NCBI GenBank assembly: GCA_037783415.1
Contig: JAZGTN010000001.1
Location: 310,001 to 374,000 of the forward strand
Length of the DNA stretch: 64,000 nt
Reading direction: 5' to 3'
Source: Leptasterias polaris
Taxonomy: Eukaryota; Echinodermata; Asteroidea; Forcipulatida; Asteriidae
The notes beneath the pieces were generated by a model. The model searched no databases. It saw nothing but the letters and a program-made list of their open reading frames with translations, and was not told where the DNA came from. This document shows positions 24,379 to 37,800 of the stretch, piece by piece. The translations under genes were made by a program, and so were the position numbers. Positions within the stretch are counted from its first letter, which is position 1. Each line of letters begins with the position of its first letter.

Positions 24379-27230
24379 CTACCCAAAGAAAATGAAAGTT
24401 TTAAAAAAGGCCAATAAATAGTGCCTGCGGAAAACGTTGAGACCCTGAAATAAAGTTAAATCTACGGTTGACAATAACTCCTGATCACAGCATGCCAGAG
24501 AGACAAATTTTGTTACCTGATTCTTCCCTGAATACTCCCAAATCCGAAAATCAGAATGTGAGGGCCAGCAGGCGCCATCTTCATACCGCAAATTACCAGC
24601 GAGCGGGGACCATCCGAAGTCGACGCAATAGCGACTTCATTTGAACGAGCTATTTTAAAACAAATTCAAAGTAAGCACGGTCAAATCAACATGACATCAT
24701 TTTTGGATTGGCACAAAATTTACACCACTCGAAGGTCAAGTACTAGGGGTCATGTGACCGAATTCTTGGGGCGGAGAGACATTTCTAGACGGCGCTAGCG
24801 GCCAGAGAGTCACCCCTACCCAAAGAAAATGAGAAGTTTTCAAGCAAAATCAAAGTAAGTACGCTCAAATCAACCTGACATCATTTTTGGATTGGCACAA
24901 AATTTACACCACTCGAAGGTCAAGTACTAGGGGTCATGTGACCGAATTTTTGGGGCGGAGAGACATTTCTAGACGGCGCTAGTGGCCAGAGAGTCACCCC
25001 TACCCAAAGAAAATGAAAGTTTTAAAAAAGGCCAAGAAATAGTGCCTGCGGAAAACGTTGAGACCCTGAAATAAAGTTAAATCTACGGTTGACAATAACT
25101 CCTGATCACAGCATGCCAGAGAGACAAATTTTGTTACCTGATTCTTCCCTGAATACTCCCAAATCCGAAAATCAGAATGTGAGGGCCAGCAGGCGCCATC
25201 TTCATACCGCAAATTACCAGCGAGCGGGGACCATCCGAAGTCGACGCAATAGCGACTTCATTTGAACGAGCTATTTTAAAACAAATTCAAAGTAAGCACG
25301 GTCAAATCAACATGACATCATTTTTGGATTGGCACAAAATTTACACCACTCGAAGGTCAAGTACTAGGGGTCATGTGACCGAATTCTTGGGGCGGAGAGA
25401 CATTTCTAGACGGCGCTAGCGGCCAGAGAGTCACCCCTACCCAAAGAAAATGAGAAGTTTTCAAGCAAAATCAAAGTAAGTACGCTCAAATCAACCTGAC
25501 ATCATTTTTGGATTGGCACAAAATTTACACCACTCGAAGGTCAAGTACTAGGGGTCATGTGACCGAATTCTTGGGGCGGAGAGACATTTCTAGACGGCGC
25601 TAGCGGCCAGAGAGTCACCCCTACCCAAAGAAAATGAGAAGTTTTCAAGCAAAATCAAAGTAAGTACGCTCAAATCAACCTGACATCATTTTTGGATTGG
25701 CACAAAATTTACACCACTCGAAGGTCAAGTACTAGGGGTCATGTGACCGAATTCTTGGGGCGGAGAGACATTTCTAGACGGCGCTAGTGGCCAGAGAGTC
25801 ACCCCTACCCAAAGAAAATGAAAGTTTTAAAAAAGGCCAAGAAATAGTGCCTGCGGAAAACGTTGAGACCCTGAAATAAAGTTAAATCTACGGTTGACAA
25901 TAACTCCTGATCACAGCATGCCAGAGAGACAAATTTTGTTACCTGATTCTTCCCTGAATACTCCCAAATCCGAAAATCAGAATGTGAGGGCCAGCAGGCG
26001 CCATCTTCATACCGCAAATTACCAGCGAGCGGGGACCATCCGAAGTCGACGCAATAGCGACTTCATTTGAACGAGCTATTTTAAAACAAATTCAAAGTAA
26101 GCACGGTCAAATCAACATGACATCATTTTTGGATTGGCACAAAATTTACACCACTCGAAGGTCAAGTACTAGGGGTCATGTGACCGAATTCTTGGGGCGG
26201 AGAGACATTTCTAGACGGCGCTAGCGGCCAGAGAGTCACCCCTACCCAAAGAAAATGAGAAGTTTTCAAGCAAAAACAAAGTAAGTACGCTCAAATCAAC
26301 CTGACATCATTTTTGGATTGGCACAAAATTTACACCACTCGAAGGTCAAGTACTAGGGGTCATGTGACCGAATTCTTGGGGCGGAGAGACATTTCTAGAC
26401 GGCGCTAGCGGCCAGAGAGTCACCCCTACCCAAAGAAAATGAGAAGTTTTCAAGCAAAATCAAAGTAAGTACGCTCAAATCAACCTGACATCATTTTTGG
26501 ATTGGCACAAAATTTACACCACTCGAAGGTCAAGTACTAGGGGTCATGTGACCGAATTCTTGGGGCGGAGAGACATTTCTAGACGGCGCTAGTGGCCAGA
26601 GAGTCACCCCTACCCAAAGAAAATGAAAGTTTTAAAAAAGGCCAAGAAATAGTGCCTGCGGAAAACGTTGAGACCCTGAAATAAAGTTAAATCTACGGTT
26701 GACAATAACTCCTGATCACAGCATGCCAGAGAGACAAATTTTGTTACCTGATTCTTCCCTGAATACTCCCAAATCCGAAAATCAGAATGTGAGGGCCAGC
26801 AGGCGCCATCTTCATACCGCAAATTACCAGCGAGCGGGGACCATCCGAAGTCGACGCAATAGCGACTTCATTTGAACGAGCTATTTTAAAACAAATTCAA
26901 AGTAAGCACGGTCAAATCAACATGACATCATTTTTGGATTGGCACAAAATTTACACCACTCGAAGGTCAAGTACTAGGGGTCATGTGACCGAATTCTTGG
27001 GGCGGAGAGACATTTCTAGACGGCGCTAGCGCCCAGAGAGTCACCCCTACCCAAAGAAAATGAGAAGTTTTCAAGCAAAATCAAAGTAAGTACGCTCAAA
27101 TCAACCTGACATCATTTTTGGATTGGCACAAAATTTACACCACTCGAAGGTCAAGTACTAGGGGTCATGTGACCGAATTCTTGGGGCGGAGAGACATTTC
27201 TAGACGGCGCTAGTGGCCAGAGAGTCACCC
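24379..27230. repeat. Mixed 621/805-bp HOR subarray
   Basis: L units start at 24379, 25000, 25805 and 26610, with S counts 1, 2, 2, 1. The L at 24379 carries G>T (CCAATAAATAG, 24415), also present in L units at 9636, 27231 and 31440. The tail of the L at 26610 has G>C at 27032 (GCGCCCAG), found again only at 31241. Confidence 0.9.
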
Positions 27231-28403
27231 CTACCCAAAGAAAATGAAAGTTTTAAAAAAGGCCAATAAATAGTGCCTGCGGAAAACGTTGAGACCCTGA
27301 AATAAAGTTAAATCTACGGTTGACAATAACTCCTGATCACAGCATGCCAGAGAGACAAATTTTGTTACCTGATTCTTCCCTGAATACTCCCAAATCCGAA
27401 AATCAGAATGTGAGGGCCAGCAGGCGCCATCTTCATACCGCAAATTACCAGCGAGCGGGGACCATCCGAAGTCGACGCAATAGCGACTTCATTTGAACGA
27501 GCTATTTTAAAACAAATTCAAAGTAAGCACGGTCAAATCAACATGACATCATTTTTGGATTGGCACAAAATTTACACCACTCGAAGGTCAAGTACTAGGG
27601 GTCATGTGACCGAATTCTTGGGGCGGAGAGACATTTCTAGACGGCGCTAGCGGCCAGAGAGTCACCCCTACCCAAAGAAAATGAGAAGTTTTCAAGCAAA
27701 ATCAAAGTAAGTACGCTCAAATCAACCTGACATCATTTTTGGATTGGCACAAAATTTACACCACTCGAAGGTCAAGTACTAGGGGTCATGTGACCGAATT
27801 CTTGGGGCGGAGAGACATTTCTAGACGGCGCTAGCGGCCAGAGAGTCACCCCTACCCAAAGAAAATGAGAAGTTTTCAAGCAAAATCAAAGTAAGTACGC
27901 TCAAATCAACCTGACATCATTTTTGGATTGGCACAAAATTTACACCACTCGAAGGTCAAGTACTAGGGGTCATGTGACCGAATTCTTGGGGCGGAGAGAC
28001 ATTTCTAGACGGCGCTAGCGGCCAGAGAGTCACCCCTACCCAAAGAAAATGAGAAGTTTTCAAGCAAAATCAAAGTAAGTACGCTCAAATCAACCTGACA
28101 TCATTTTTGGATTGGCACAAAATTTACACCACTCGAAGGTCAAGTACTAGGGGTCATGTGACCGAATTCTTGGGGCGGAGAGACATTTCTAGACGGCGCT
28201 AGCGGCCAGAGAGTCACCCCTACCCAAAGAAAATGAGAAGTTTTCAAGCAAAATCAAAGTAAGTACGCTCAAATCAACCTGACATCATTTTTGGATTGGC
28301 ACAAAATTTACACCACTCGAAGGTCAAGTACTAGGGGTCATGTGACCGAATTCTTGGGGCGGAGAGACATTTCTAGACGGCGCTAGTGGCCAGAGAGTCA
28401 CCC
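27231..28403. repeat. 1173-bp HOR variant (L plus four S), first copy
   Basis: L (27231-27667) is followed by four S units; the first three are C-type and only the last is T-type. The expansion therefore amplified S1. This HOR and the 621-bp HOR before it reappear 4209 bp downstream with the same private variants (27032/31241 and 27267/31476), so the two four-S HORs in the window are copies of one event. Confidence 0.9.
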
Positions 28404-31400
28404 CTACCCAAAGAAAATGAAAGTTTTAAAAAAGGCCAAGAAATAGTGCCTGCGGAAAACGTTGAGACCCTGAAATAAAGTTAAATCTACGGTTGACAAT
28501 AACTCCTGATCACAGCATGCCAGAGAGACAAATTTTGTTACCTGATTCTTCCCTGAATACTCCCAAATCCGAAAATCAGAATGTGAGGGCCAGCAGGCGC
28601 CATCTTCATACCGCAAATTACCAGCGAGCGGGGACCATCCGAAGTCGACGCAATAGCGACTTCATTTGAACGAGCTATTTTAAAACAAATTCAAAGTAAG
28701 CACGGTCAAATCAACATGACATCATTTTTGGATTGGCACAAAATTTACACCACTCGAAGGTCAAGTACTAGGGGTCATGTGACCGAATTCTTGGGGCGGA
28801 GAGACATTTCTAGACGGCGCTAGCGGCCAGAGAGTCACCCCTACCCAAAGAAAATGAGAAGTTTTCAAGCAAAATCAAAGTAAGTACGCTCAAATCAACC
28901 TGACATCATTTTTGGATTGGCACAAAATTTACACCACTCGAAGGTCAAGTACTAGGGGTCATGTGACCGAATTCTTGGGGCGGAGAGACATTTCTAGACG
29001 GCGCTAGCGGCCAGAGAGTCACCCCTACCCAAAGAAAATGAGAAGTTTTCAAGCAAAATCAAAGTAAGTACGCTCAAATCAACCTGACATCATTTTTGGA
29101 TTGGCACAAAATTTACACCACTCGAAGGTCAAGTACTAGGGGTCATGTGACCGAATTCTTGGGGCGGACAGACATTTCTAGACGGCGCTAGTGGCCAGAG
29201 AGTCACCCCTACCCAAAGAAAATGAAAGTTTTAAAAAAGGCCAAGAAATAGTGCCTGCGGAAAACGTTGAGACCCTGAAATAAAGTTAAATCTACGGTTG
29301 ACAATAACTCCTGATCACAGCATGCCAGAGAGACAAATTTTGTTACCTGATTCTTCCCTGAATACTCCCAAATCCGAAAATCAGAATGTGAGGGCCAGCA
29401 GGCGCCATCTTCATACCGCAAATTACCAGCGAGCGGGGACCATCCGAAGTCGACGCAATAGCGACTTCATTTGAACGAGCTATTTTAAAACAAATTCAAA
29501 GTAAGCACGGTCAAATCAACATGACATCATTTTTGGATTGGCACAAAATTTACACCACTCGAAGGTCAAGTACTAGGGGTCATGTGACCGAATTCTTGGG
29601 GCGGAGAGACATTTCTAGACGGCGCTAGCGGCCAGAGAGTCACCCCTACCCAAAGAAAATGAGAAGTTTTCAAGCAAAATCAAAGTAAGTACGCTCAAAT
29701 CAACCTGACATCATTTTTGGATTGGCACAAAATTTACACCACTCGAAGGTCAAGTACTAGGGGTCATGTGACCGAATTCTTGGGGCGGAGAGACATTTCT
29801 AGACGGCGCTAGCGGCCAGAGAGTCACCCCTACCCAAAGAAAATGAGAAGTTTTCAAGCAAAATCAAAGTAAGTACGCTCAAATCAACCTGACATCATTT
29901 TTGGATTGGCACAAAATTTACACCACTCGAAGGTCAAGTACTAGGGGTCATGTGACCGAATTCTTGGGGCGGAGAGACATTTCTAGACGGCGCTAGTGGC
30001 CAGAGAGTCACCCCTACCCAAAGAAAATGAAAGTTTTAAAAAAGGCCAAGAAATAGTGCCTGCGGAAAACGTTGAGACCCTGAAATAAAGTTAAATCTAC
30101 GGTTGACAATAACTCCTGATCACAGCATGCCAGAGAGACAAATTTTGTTACCTGATTCTTCCCTGAATACTCCCAAATCCGAAAATCAGAATGTGAGGGC
30201 CAGCAGGCGCCATCTTCATACCGCAAATTACCAGCGAGCGGGGACCATCCGAAGTCGACGCAATAGCGACTTCATTTGAACGAGCTATTTTAAAACAAAT
30301 TCAAAGTAAGCACGGTCAAATCAACATGACATCATTTTTGGATTGGCACAAAATTTACACCACTCGAAGGTCAAGTACTAGGGGTCATGTGACCGAATTC
30401 TTGGGGCGGAGAGACATTTCTAGACGGCGCTAGCGGCCAGAGAGTCACCCCTACCCAAAGAAAATGAGAAGTTTTCAAGCAAAATCAAAGTAAGTACGCT
30501 CAAATCAACCTGACATCATTTTTGGATTGGCACAAAATTTACACCACTCGAAGGTCAAGTACTAGGGGTCATGTGACCGAATTCTTGGGGCGGAGAGACA
30601 TTTCTAGACGGCGCTAGCGGCCAGAGAGTCACCCCTACCCAAAGAAAATGAGAAGTTTTCAAGCAAAATCAAAGTAAGTACGCTCAAATCAACCTGACAT
30701 CATTTTTGGATTGGCACAAAATTTACACCACTCGAAGGTCAAGTACTAGGGGTCATGTGACCGAATTCTTGGGGCGGAGAGACATTTCTAGACGGCGCTA
30801 GTGGCCAGAGAGTCACCCCTACCCAAAGAAAATGAAAGTTTTAAAAAAGGCCAAGAAATAGTGCCTGCGGAAAACGTTGAGACCCTGAAATAAAGTTAAA
30901 TCTACGGTTGACAATAACTCCTGATCACAGCATGCCAGAGAGACAAATTTTGTTACCTGATTCTTCCCTGAATACTCCCAAATCCGAAAATCAGAATGTG
31001 AGGGCCAGCAGGCGCCATCTTCATACCGCAAATTACCAGCGAGCGGGGACCATCCGAAGTCGACGCAATAGCGACTTCATTTGAACGAGCTATTTTAAAA
31101 CAAATTCAAAGTAAGCACGGTCAAATCAACATGACATCATTTTTGGATTGGCACAAAATTTACACCACTCGAAGGTCAAGTACTAGGGGTCATGTGACCG
31201 AATTCTTGGGGCGGAGAGACATTTCTAGACGGCGCTAGCGCCCAGAGAGTCACCCCTACCCAAAGAAAATGAGAAGTTTTCAAGCAAAATCAAAGTAAGT
31301 ACGCTCAAATCAACCTGACATCATTTTTGGATTGGCACAAAATGTACACCACTCGAAGGTCAAGTACTAGGGGTCATGTGACCGAATTCTTGGGGCGGAG

Positions 31401-31439
31401 AGACATTTCTAGACGGCGCTAGTGGCCAGAGAGTCACCC
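28404..31439. repeat. 805,805,805,621-bp HOR block between the two 1173-bp variants
   Basis: L units start at 28404, 29209, 30014 and 30819, with S counts 2, 2, 2, 1. Together with the preceding 1173-bp HOR this makes the 4209-bp repeat distance. G>C at 29169 lies exactly 6440 bp (8 x 805) after the same change at 22729. The tail of the L at 30819 carries the GCGCCCAG variant (31241). The S that follows has AAAATGTACACC near 31,344. Confidence 0.9.
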
Positions 31440-32612
31440 CTACCCAAAGAAAATGAAAGTTTTAAAAAAGGCCAATAAATAGTGCCTGCGGAAAACGTTG
31501 AGACCCTGAAATAAAGTTAAATCTACGGTTGACAATAACTCCTGATCACAGCATGCCAGAGAGACAAATTTTGTTACCTGATTCTTCCCTGAATACTCCC
31601 AAATCCGAAAATCAGAATGTGAGGGCCAGCAGGCGCCATCTTCATACCGCAAATTACCAGCGAGCGGGGACCATCCGAAGTCGACGCAATAGCGACTTCA
31701 TTTGAACGAGCTATTTTAAAACAAATTCAAAGTAAGCACGGTCAAATCAACATGACATCATTTTTGGATTGGCACAAAATTTACACCACTCGAAGGTCAA
31801 GTACTAGGGGTCATGTGACCGAATTCTTGGGGCGGAGAGACATTTCTAGACGGCGCTAGCGGCCAGAGAGTCACCCCTACCCAAAGAAAATGAGAAGTTT
31901 TCAAGCAAAATCAAAGTAAGTACGCTCAAATCAACCTGACATCATTTTTGGATTGGCACAAAATTTACACCACTCGAAGGTCAAGTACTAGGGGTCATGT
32001 GACCGAATTCTTGGGGCGGAGAGACATTTCTAGACGGCGCTAGCGGCCAGAGAGTCACCCCTACCCAAAGAAAATGAGAAGTTTTCAAGCAAAATCAAAG
32101 TAAGTACGCTCAAATCAACCTGACATCATTTTTGGATTGGCACAAAATTTACACCACTCGAAGGTCAAGTACTAGGGGTCATGTGACCGAATTCTTGGGG
32201 CGAAGAGACATTTCTAGACGGCGCTAGCGGCCAGAGAGTCACCCCTACCCAAAGAAAATGAGAAGTTTTCAAGCAAAATCAAAGTAAGTACGCTCAAATC
32301 AACCTGACATCATTTTTGGATTGGCACAAAATTTACACCACTCGAAGGTCAAGTACTAGGGGTCATGTGACCGAATTCTTGGGGCGGAGAGACATTTCTA
32401 GACGGCGCTAGCGGCCAGAGAGTCACCCCTACCCAAAGAAAATGAGAAGTTTTCAAGCAAAATCAAAGTAAGTACGCTCAAATCAACCTGACATCATTTT
32501 TGGATTGGCACAAAATTTACACCACTCGAAGGTCAAGTACTAGGGGTCATGTGACCGAATTCTTGGGGCGGAGAGACATTTCTAGACGGCGCTAGTGGCC
32601 AGAGAGTCACCC
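31440..32612. repeat. 1173-bp HOR variant (L plus four S), second copy
   Basis: Same structure as 27231-28403, and same CCAATAAATAG change in L (31476). It differs by a private G>A (GGGGCGAAGAG) near 32,202 in the second S unit, which therefore arose after the duplication. Confidence 0.9.
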
Positions 32613-34843
32613 CTACCCAAAGAAAATGAAAGTTTTAAAAAAGGCCAAGAAATAGTGCCTGCGGAAAACGTTGCGACCCTGAAATAAAGTTAAATCTACG
32701 GTTGACAATAACTCCTGATCACAGCATGCCAGAGAGACAAATTTTGTTACCTGATTCTTCCCTGAATACTCCCAAATCCGAAAATCAGAATGTGAGGGCC
32801 AGCAGGCGCCATCTTCATACCGCAAATTACCAGCGAGCGGGGACCATCCGAAGTCGACGCAATAGCGACTTCATTTGAACGAGCTATTTTAAAACAAATT
32901 CAAAGTAAGCACGGTCAAATCAACATGACATCATTTTTGGATTGGCACAAAATTTACACCACTCGAAGGTCAAGTACTAGGGGTCATGTGACCGAATTCT
33001 TGGGGCGGAGAGACATTTCTAGACGGCGCTAGCGGCCAGAGAGTCACCCCTACCCAAAGAAAATGAGAAGTTTTCAAGCAAAATCAAAGTAAGTACGCTC
33101 AAATCAACCTGACATCATTTTTGGATTGGCACAAAATTTACACCACTCGAAGGTCAAGTACTAGGGGTCATGTGACCGAATTCTTGGGGCGGAGAGACAT
33201 TTCTAGACGGCGCTAGCGGCCAGAGAGTCACCCCTACCCAAAGAAAATGAGAAGTTTTCAAGCAAAATCAAAGTAAGTACGCTCAAATCAACCTGACATC
33301 ATTTTTGGATTGGCACAAAATTTACACCACTCGAAGGTCAAGTACTAGGGGTCATGTGACCGAATTCTTGGGGCGGAGAGACATTTCTAGACGGCGCTAG
33401 TGGCCAGAGAGTCACCCCTACCCAAAGAAAATGAAAGTTTTAAAAAAGGCCAAGAAATAGTGCCTGCGGAAAACGTTGCGACCCTGAAATAAAGTTAAAT
33501 CTACGGTTGACAATAACTCCTGATCACAGCATGCCAGAGAGACAAATTTTGTTACCTGATTCTTCCCTGAATACTCCCAAATCCGAAAATCAGAATGTGA
33601 GGGCCAGCAGGCGCCATCTTCATACCGCAAATTACCAGCGAGCGGGGACCATCCGAAGTCGACGCAATAGCGACTTCATTTGAACGAGCTATTTTAAAAC
33701 AAATTCAAAGTAAGCACGGTCAAATCAACATGACATCATTTTTGGATTGGCACAAAATTTACACCACTCGAAGGTCAAGTACTAGGGGTCATGTGACCGA
33801 ATTCTTGGGGCGGAGAGACATTTCTAGACGGCACTAGCGGCCAGAGAGTCACCCCTACCCAAAGAAAATGAGAAGTTTTCAAGCAAAATCAAAGTAAGTA
33901 CGCTCAAATCAACCTGACATCATTTTTGGATTGGCACAAAATTTACACCACTCGAAGGTCAAGTACTAGGGGTCATGTGACCGAATTCTTGGGGCGGAGA
34001 GACATTTCTAGACGGCGCTAGCGGCCAGAGAGTCACCCCTACCCAAAGAAAATGAGAAGTTTTCAAGCAAAATCAAAGTAAGTACGCTCAAATCAACCTG
34101 ACATCATTTTTGGATTGGCACAAAATTTACACCACTCGAAGGTCAAGTACTAGGGGTCATGTGACCGAATTCTTGGGGCGGAGAGACATTTCTAGACGGC
34201 GCTAGTGGCCAGAGAGTCACCCCTACCCAAAGAAAATGAAAGTTTTAAAAAAGGCCAAGAAATAGTGCCTGCGGAAAACGTTGAGACCCTGAAATAAAGT
34301 TAAATCTACGGTTGACAATAACTCCTGATCACAGCATGCCAGAGAGACAAATTTTGTTACCTGATTCTTCCCTGAATACTCCCAAATCCGAAAATCAGAA
34401 TGTGAGGGCCAGCAGGCGCCATCTTCATACCGCAAATTACCAGCGAGCGGGGACCATCCGAAGTCGACGCAATAGCGACTTCATTTGAACGAGCTATTTT
34501 AAAACAAATTCAAAGTAAGCACGGTCAAATCAACATGACATCATTTTTGGATTGGCACAAAATTTACACCACTCGAAGGTCAAGTACTAGGGGTCATGTG
34601 ACCGAATTCTTGGGGCGGAGAGACATTTCTAGACGGCGCTAGCGGCCAGAGAGTCACCCCTACCCAAAGAAAATGAGAAGTTTTCAAGCAAAATCAAAGT
34701 AAGTACGCTCAAATCAACCTGACATCATTTTTGGATTGGCACAAAATTTACACCACTCGAAGGTCAAGTACTAGGGGTCATGTGACCGAATTCTTGGGGC
34801 GGAGAGACATTTCTAGACGGCGCTAGTGGCCAGAGAGTCACCC
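32613..34843. repeat. 805,805,621-bp HORs with paired A>C marker
   Basis: L units start at 32613, 33418 and 34223, with S counts 2, 2, 1. The first two L units share A>C (GTTGCGACC) at 32674 and 33479, found nowhere else in the window. This indicates single-HOR duplication of 805 bp. The L tail near 33,832 has GGCACTAG in place of GGCGCTAG. Confidence 0.9.
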
Positions 34844-37800
34844 CTACCCAAAGAAAATGAAAGTTTTAAAAAAGGCCAAGAAATAGTGCCTGCGGAAAAC
34901 GTTGAGACCCTGAAATAAAGTTAAATCTACGGTTGACAATAACTCCTGATCACAGCATGCCAGAGAGACAAATTTTGTTACCTGATTCTTCCCTGAATAC
35001 TCCCAAATCCGAAATCAGAATGTGAGGGCCAGCAGGCGCCATCTTCATACCGCAAATTACCAGCGAGCGGGGACCATCCGAAGTCGACGCAATAGCGACT
35101 TCATTTGAACGAGCTATTTTAAAACAAATTCAAAGTAAGCACGGTCAAATCAACATGACATCATTTTTGGATTGGCACAAAATTTACACCACTCGAAGGT
35201 CAAGTACTAGGGGTCATGTGACCGAATTCTTGGGGCGGAGAGACATTTCTAGACGGCGCTAGCGGCCAGAGAGTCACCCCTACCCAAAGAAAATGAGAAG
35301 TTTTCAAGCAAAATCAAAGTAAGTACGCTCAAATCAACCTGACATCATTTTTGGATTGGCACAAAATTTACACCACTCGAAGGTCAAGTACTAGGGGTCA
35401 TGTGACCGAATTCTTGGGGCGGAGAGACATTTCTAGACGGCGCTAGCGGCCAGAGAGTCACCCCTACCCAAAGAAAATGAGAAGTTTTCAAGCAAAATCA
35501 AAGTAAGTACGCTCAAATCAACCTGACATCATTTTTGGATTGGCACAAAATTTACACCACTCGAAGGTCAAGTACTAGGGGTCATGTGACCGAATTCTTG
35601 GGGCGGAGAGACATTTCTAGACGGCGCTAGTGGCCAGAGAGTCACCCCTACCCAAAGAAAATGAAAGTTTTAAAAAAGGCCAAGAAATAGTGCCTGCGGA
35701 AAACGTTGAGACCCTGAAATAAAGTTAAATCTACGGTTGACAATAACTCCTGATCACAGCATGCCAGAGAGACAAATTTTGTTACCTGATTCTTCCCTGA
35801 ATACTCCCAAATCCGAAAATCAGAATGTGAGGGCCAGCAGGCGCCATCTTCATACCGCAAATTACCAGCGAGCGGGGACCATCCGAAGTCGACGCAATAG
35901 CGACTTCATTTGAACGAGCTATTTTAAAACAAATTCAAAGTAAGCACGGTCAAATCAACATGACATCATTTTTGGATTGGCACAAAATTTACACCACTCG
36001 AAGGTCATGTACTAGGGGTCATGTGACCGAATTCTTGGGGCGGAGAGACATTTCTAGACGGCGCTAGCGGCCAGAGAGTCACCCCTACCCAAAGAAAATG
36101 AGAAGTTTTCAAGCAAATTCAAAGTAAGTACGCTCAAATCAACCTGACATCATTTTTGGATTGGCACAAAATTTACACCACTCGAAGGTCAAGTACTAGG
36201 GGTCATGTGACCGAATTCTTGGGGCGGAGAGACATTTCTAGACGGCGCTAGCGGCCAGAGAGTCACCCCTACCCAAAGAAAATGAGAAGTTTTCAAGCAA
36301 AATCAAAGTAAGTACGCTCAAATCAACCTGACATCATTTTTGGATTGGCACAAAATTTACACCACTCGAAGGTCAAGTACTAGGGGTCATGTGACCGAAT
36401 TCTTGGGGCGGAGAGACATTTCTAGACGGCGCTAGTGGCCAGAGAGTCACCCCTACCCAAAGAAAATGAAAGTTTTAAAAAAGGCCAAGAAATAGTGCCT
36501 GCGGAAAACGTTGAGACCCTGAAATAAAGTTAAATCTACGGTTGACAATAACTCCTGATCACAGCATGCCAGAGAGACAAATTTTGTTACCTGATTCTTC
36601 CCTGAATACTCCCAAATCCGAAAATCAGAATGTGAGGGCCAGCAGGCGCCATCTTCATACCGCAAATTACCAGCGAGCGGGGACCATCCGAAGTCGACGC
36701 AATAGCGACTTCATTTGAACGAGCTATTTTAAAACAAATTCAAAGTAAGCACGGTCAAATCAACATGACATCATTTTTGGATTGGCACAAAATTTACACC
36801 ACTCGAAGGTCAAGTACTAGGGGTCATGTGACCGAATTCTTGGGGCGGAGAGACATTTCTAGACGGCGCTAGCGGCCAGAGAGTCACCCCTACCCAAAGA
36901 AAATGAGAAGTTTTCAAGCAAAATCAAAGTAAGTACGCTCAAATCAACCTGACATCATTTTTGGATTGGCACAAAATTTACACCACTCGAAGGTCAAGTA
37001 CTAGGGGTCATGTGACCGAATTCTTGGGGCGGAGAGACATTTCTAGACGGCGCTAGTGGCCAGAGAGTCACCCCTACCCAAAGAAAATGAAAGTTTTAAA
37101 AAAGGCCAAGAAATAGTGCCTGCGGAAAACGTTGAGACCCTGAAATAAAGTTAAATCTACGGTTGACAATAACTCCTGATCACAGCATGCCAGAGAGACA
37201 AATTTTGTTACCTGATTCTTCCCTGAATACTCCCAAATCCGAAATCAGAATGTGAGGGCCAGCAGGCGCCATCTTCATACCGCAAATTACCAGCGAGCGG
37301 GGACCATCCGAAGTCGACGCAATAGCGACTTCATTTGAACGAGCTATTTTAAAACAAATTCAAAGTAAGCACGGTCAAATCAACATGACATCATTTTTGG
37401 ATTGGCACAAAATTTACACCACTCGAAGGTCAAGTACTAGGGGTCATGTGACCGAATTCTTGGGGCGGAGAGACATTTCTAGACGGCGCTAGCGGCCAGA
37501 GAGTCACCCCTACCCAAAGAAAATGAGAAGTTTTCAAGCAAAATCAAAGTAAGTACGCTCAAATCAACCTGACATCATTTTTGGATTGGCACAAAATTTA
37601 CACCACTCGAAGGTCAAGTACTAGGGGTCATGTGACCGAATTCTTGGGGCGGAGAGACATTTCTAGACGGCGCTAGCGGCCAGAGAGTCACCCCTACCCA
37701 AAGAAAATGAGAAGTTTTCAAGCAAAATCAAAGTAAGTACGCTCAAATCAACCTGACATCATTTTTGGATTGGCACAAAATTTACACCACTCGAAGGTCA

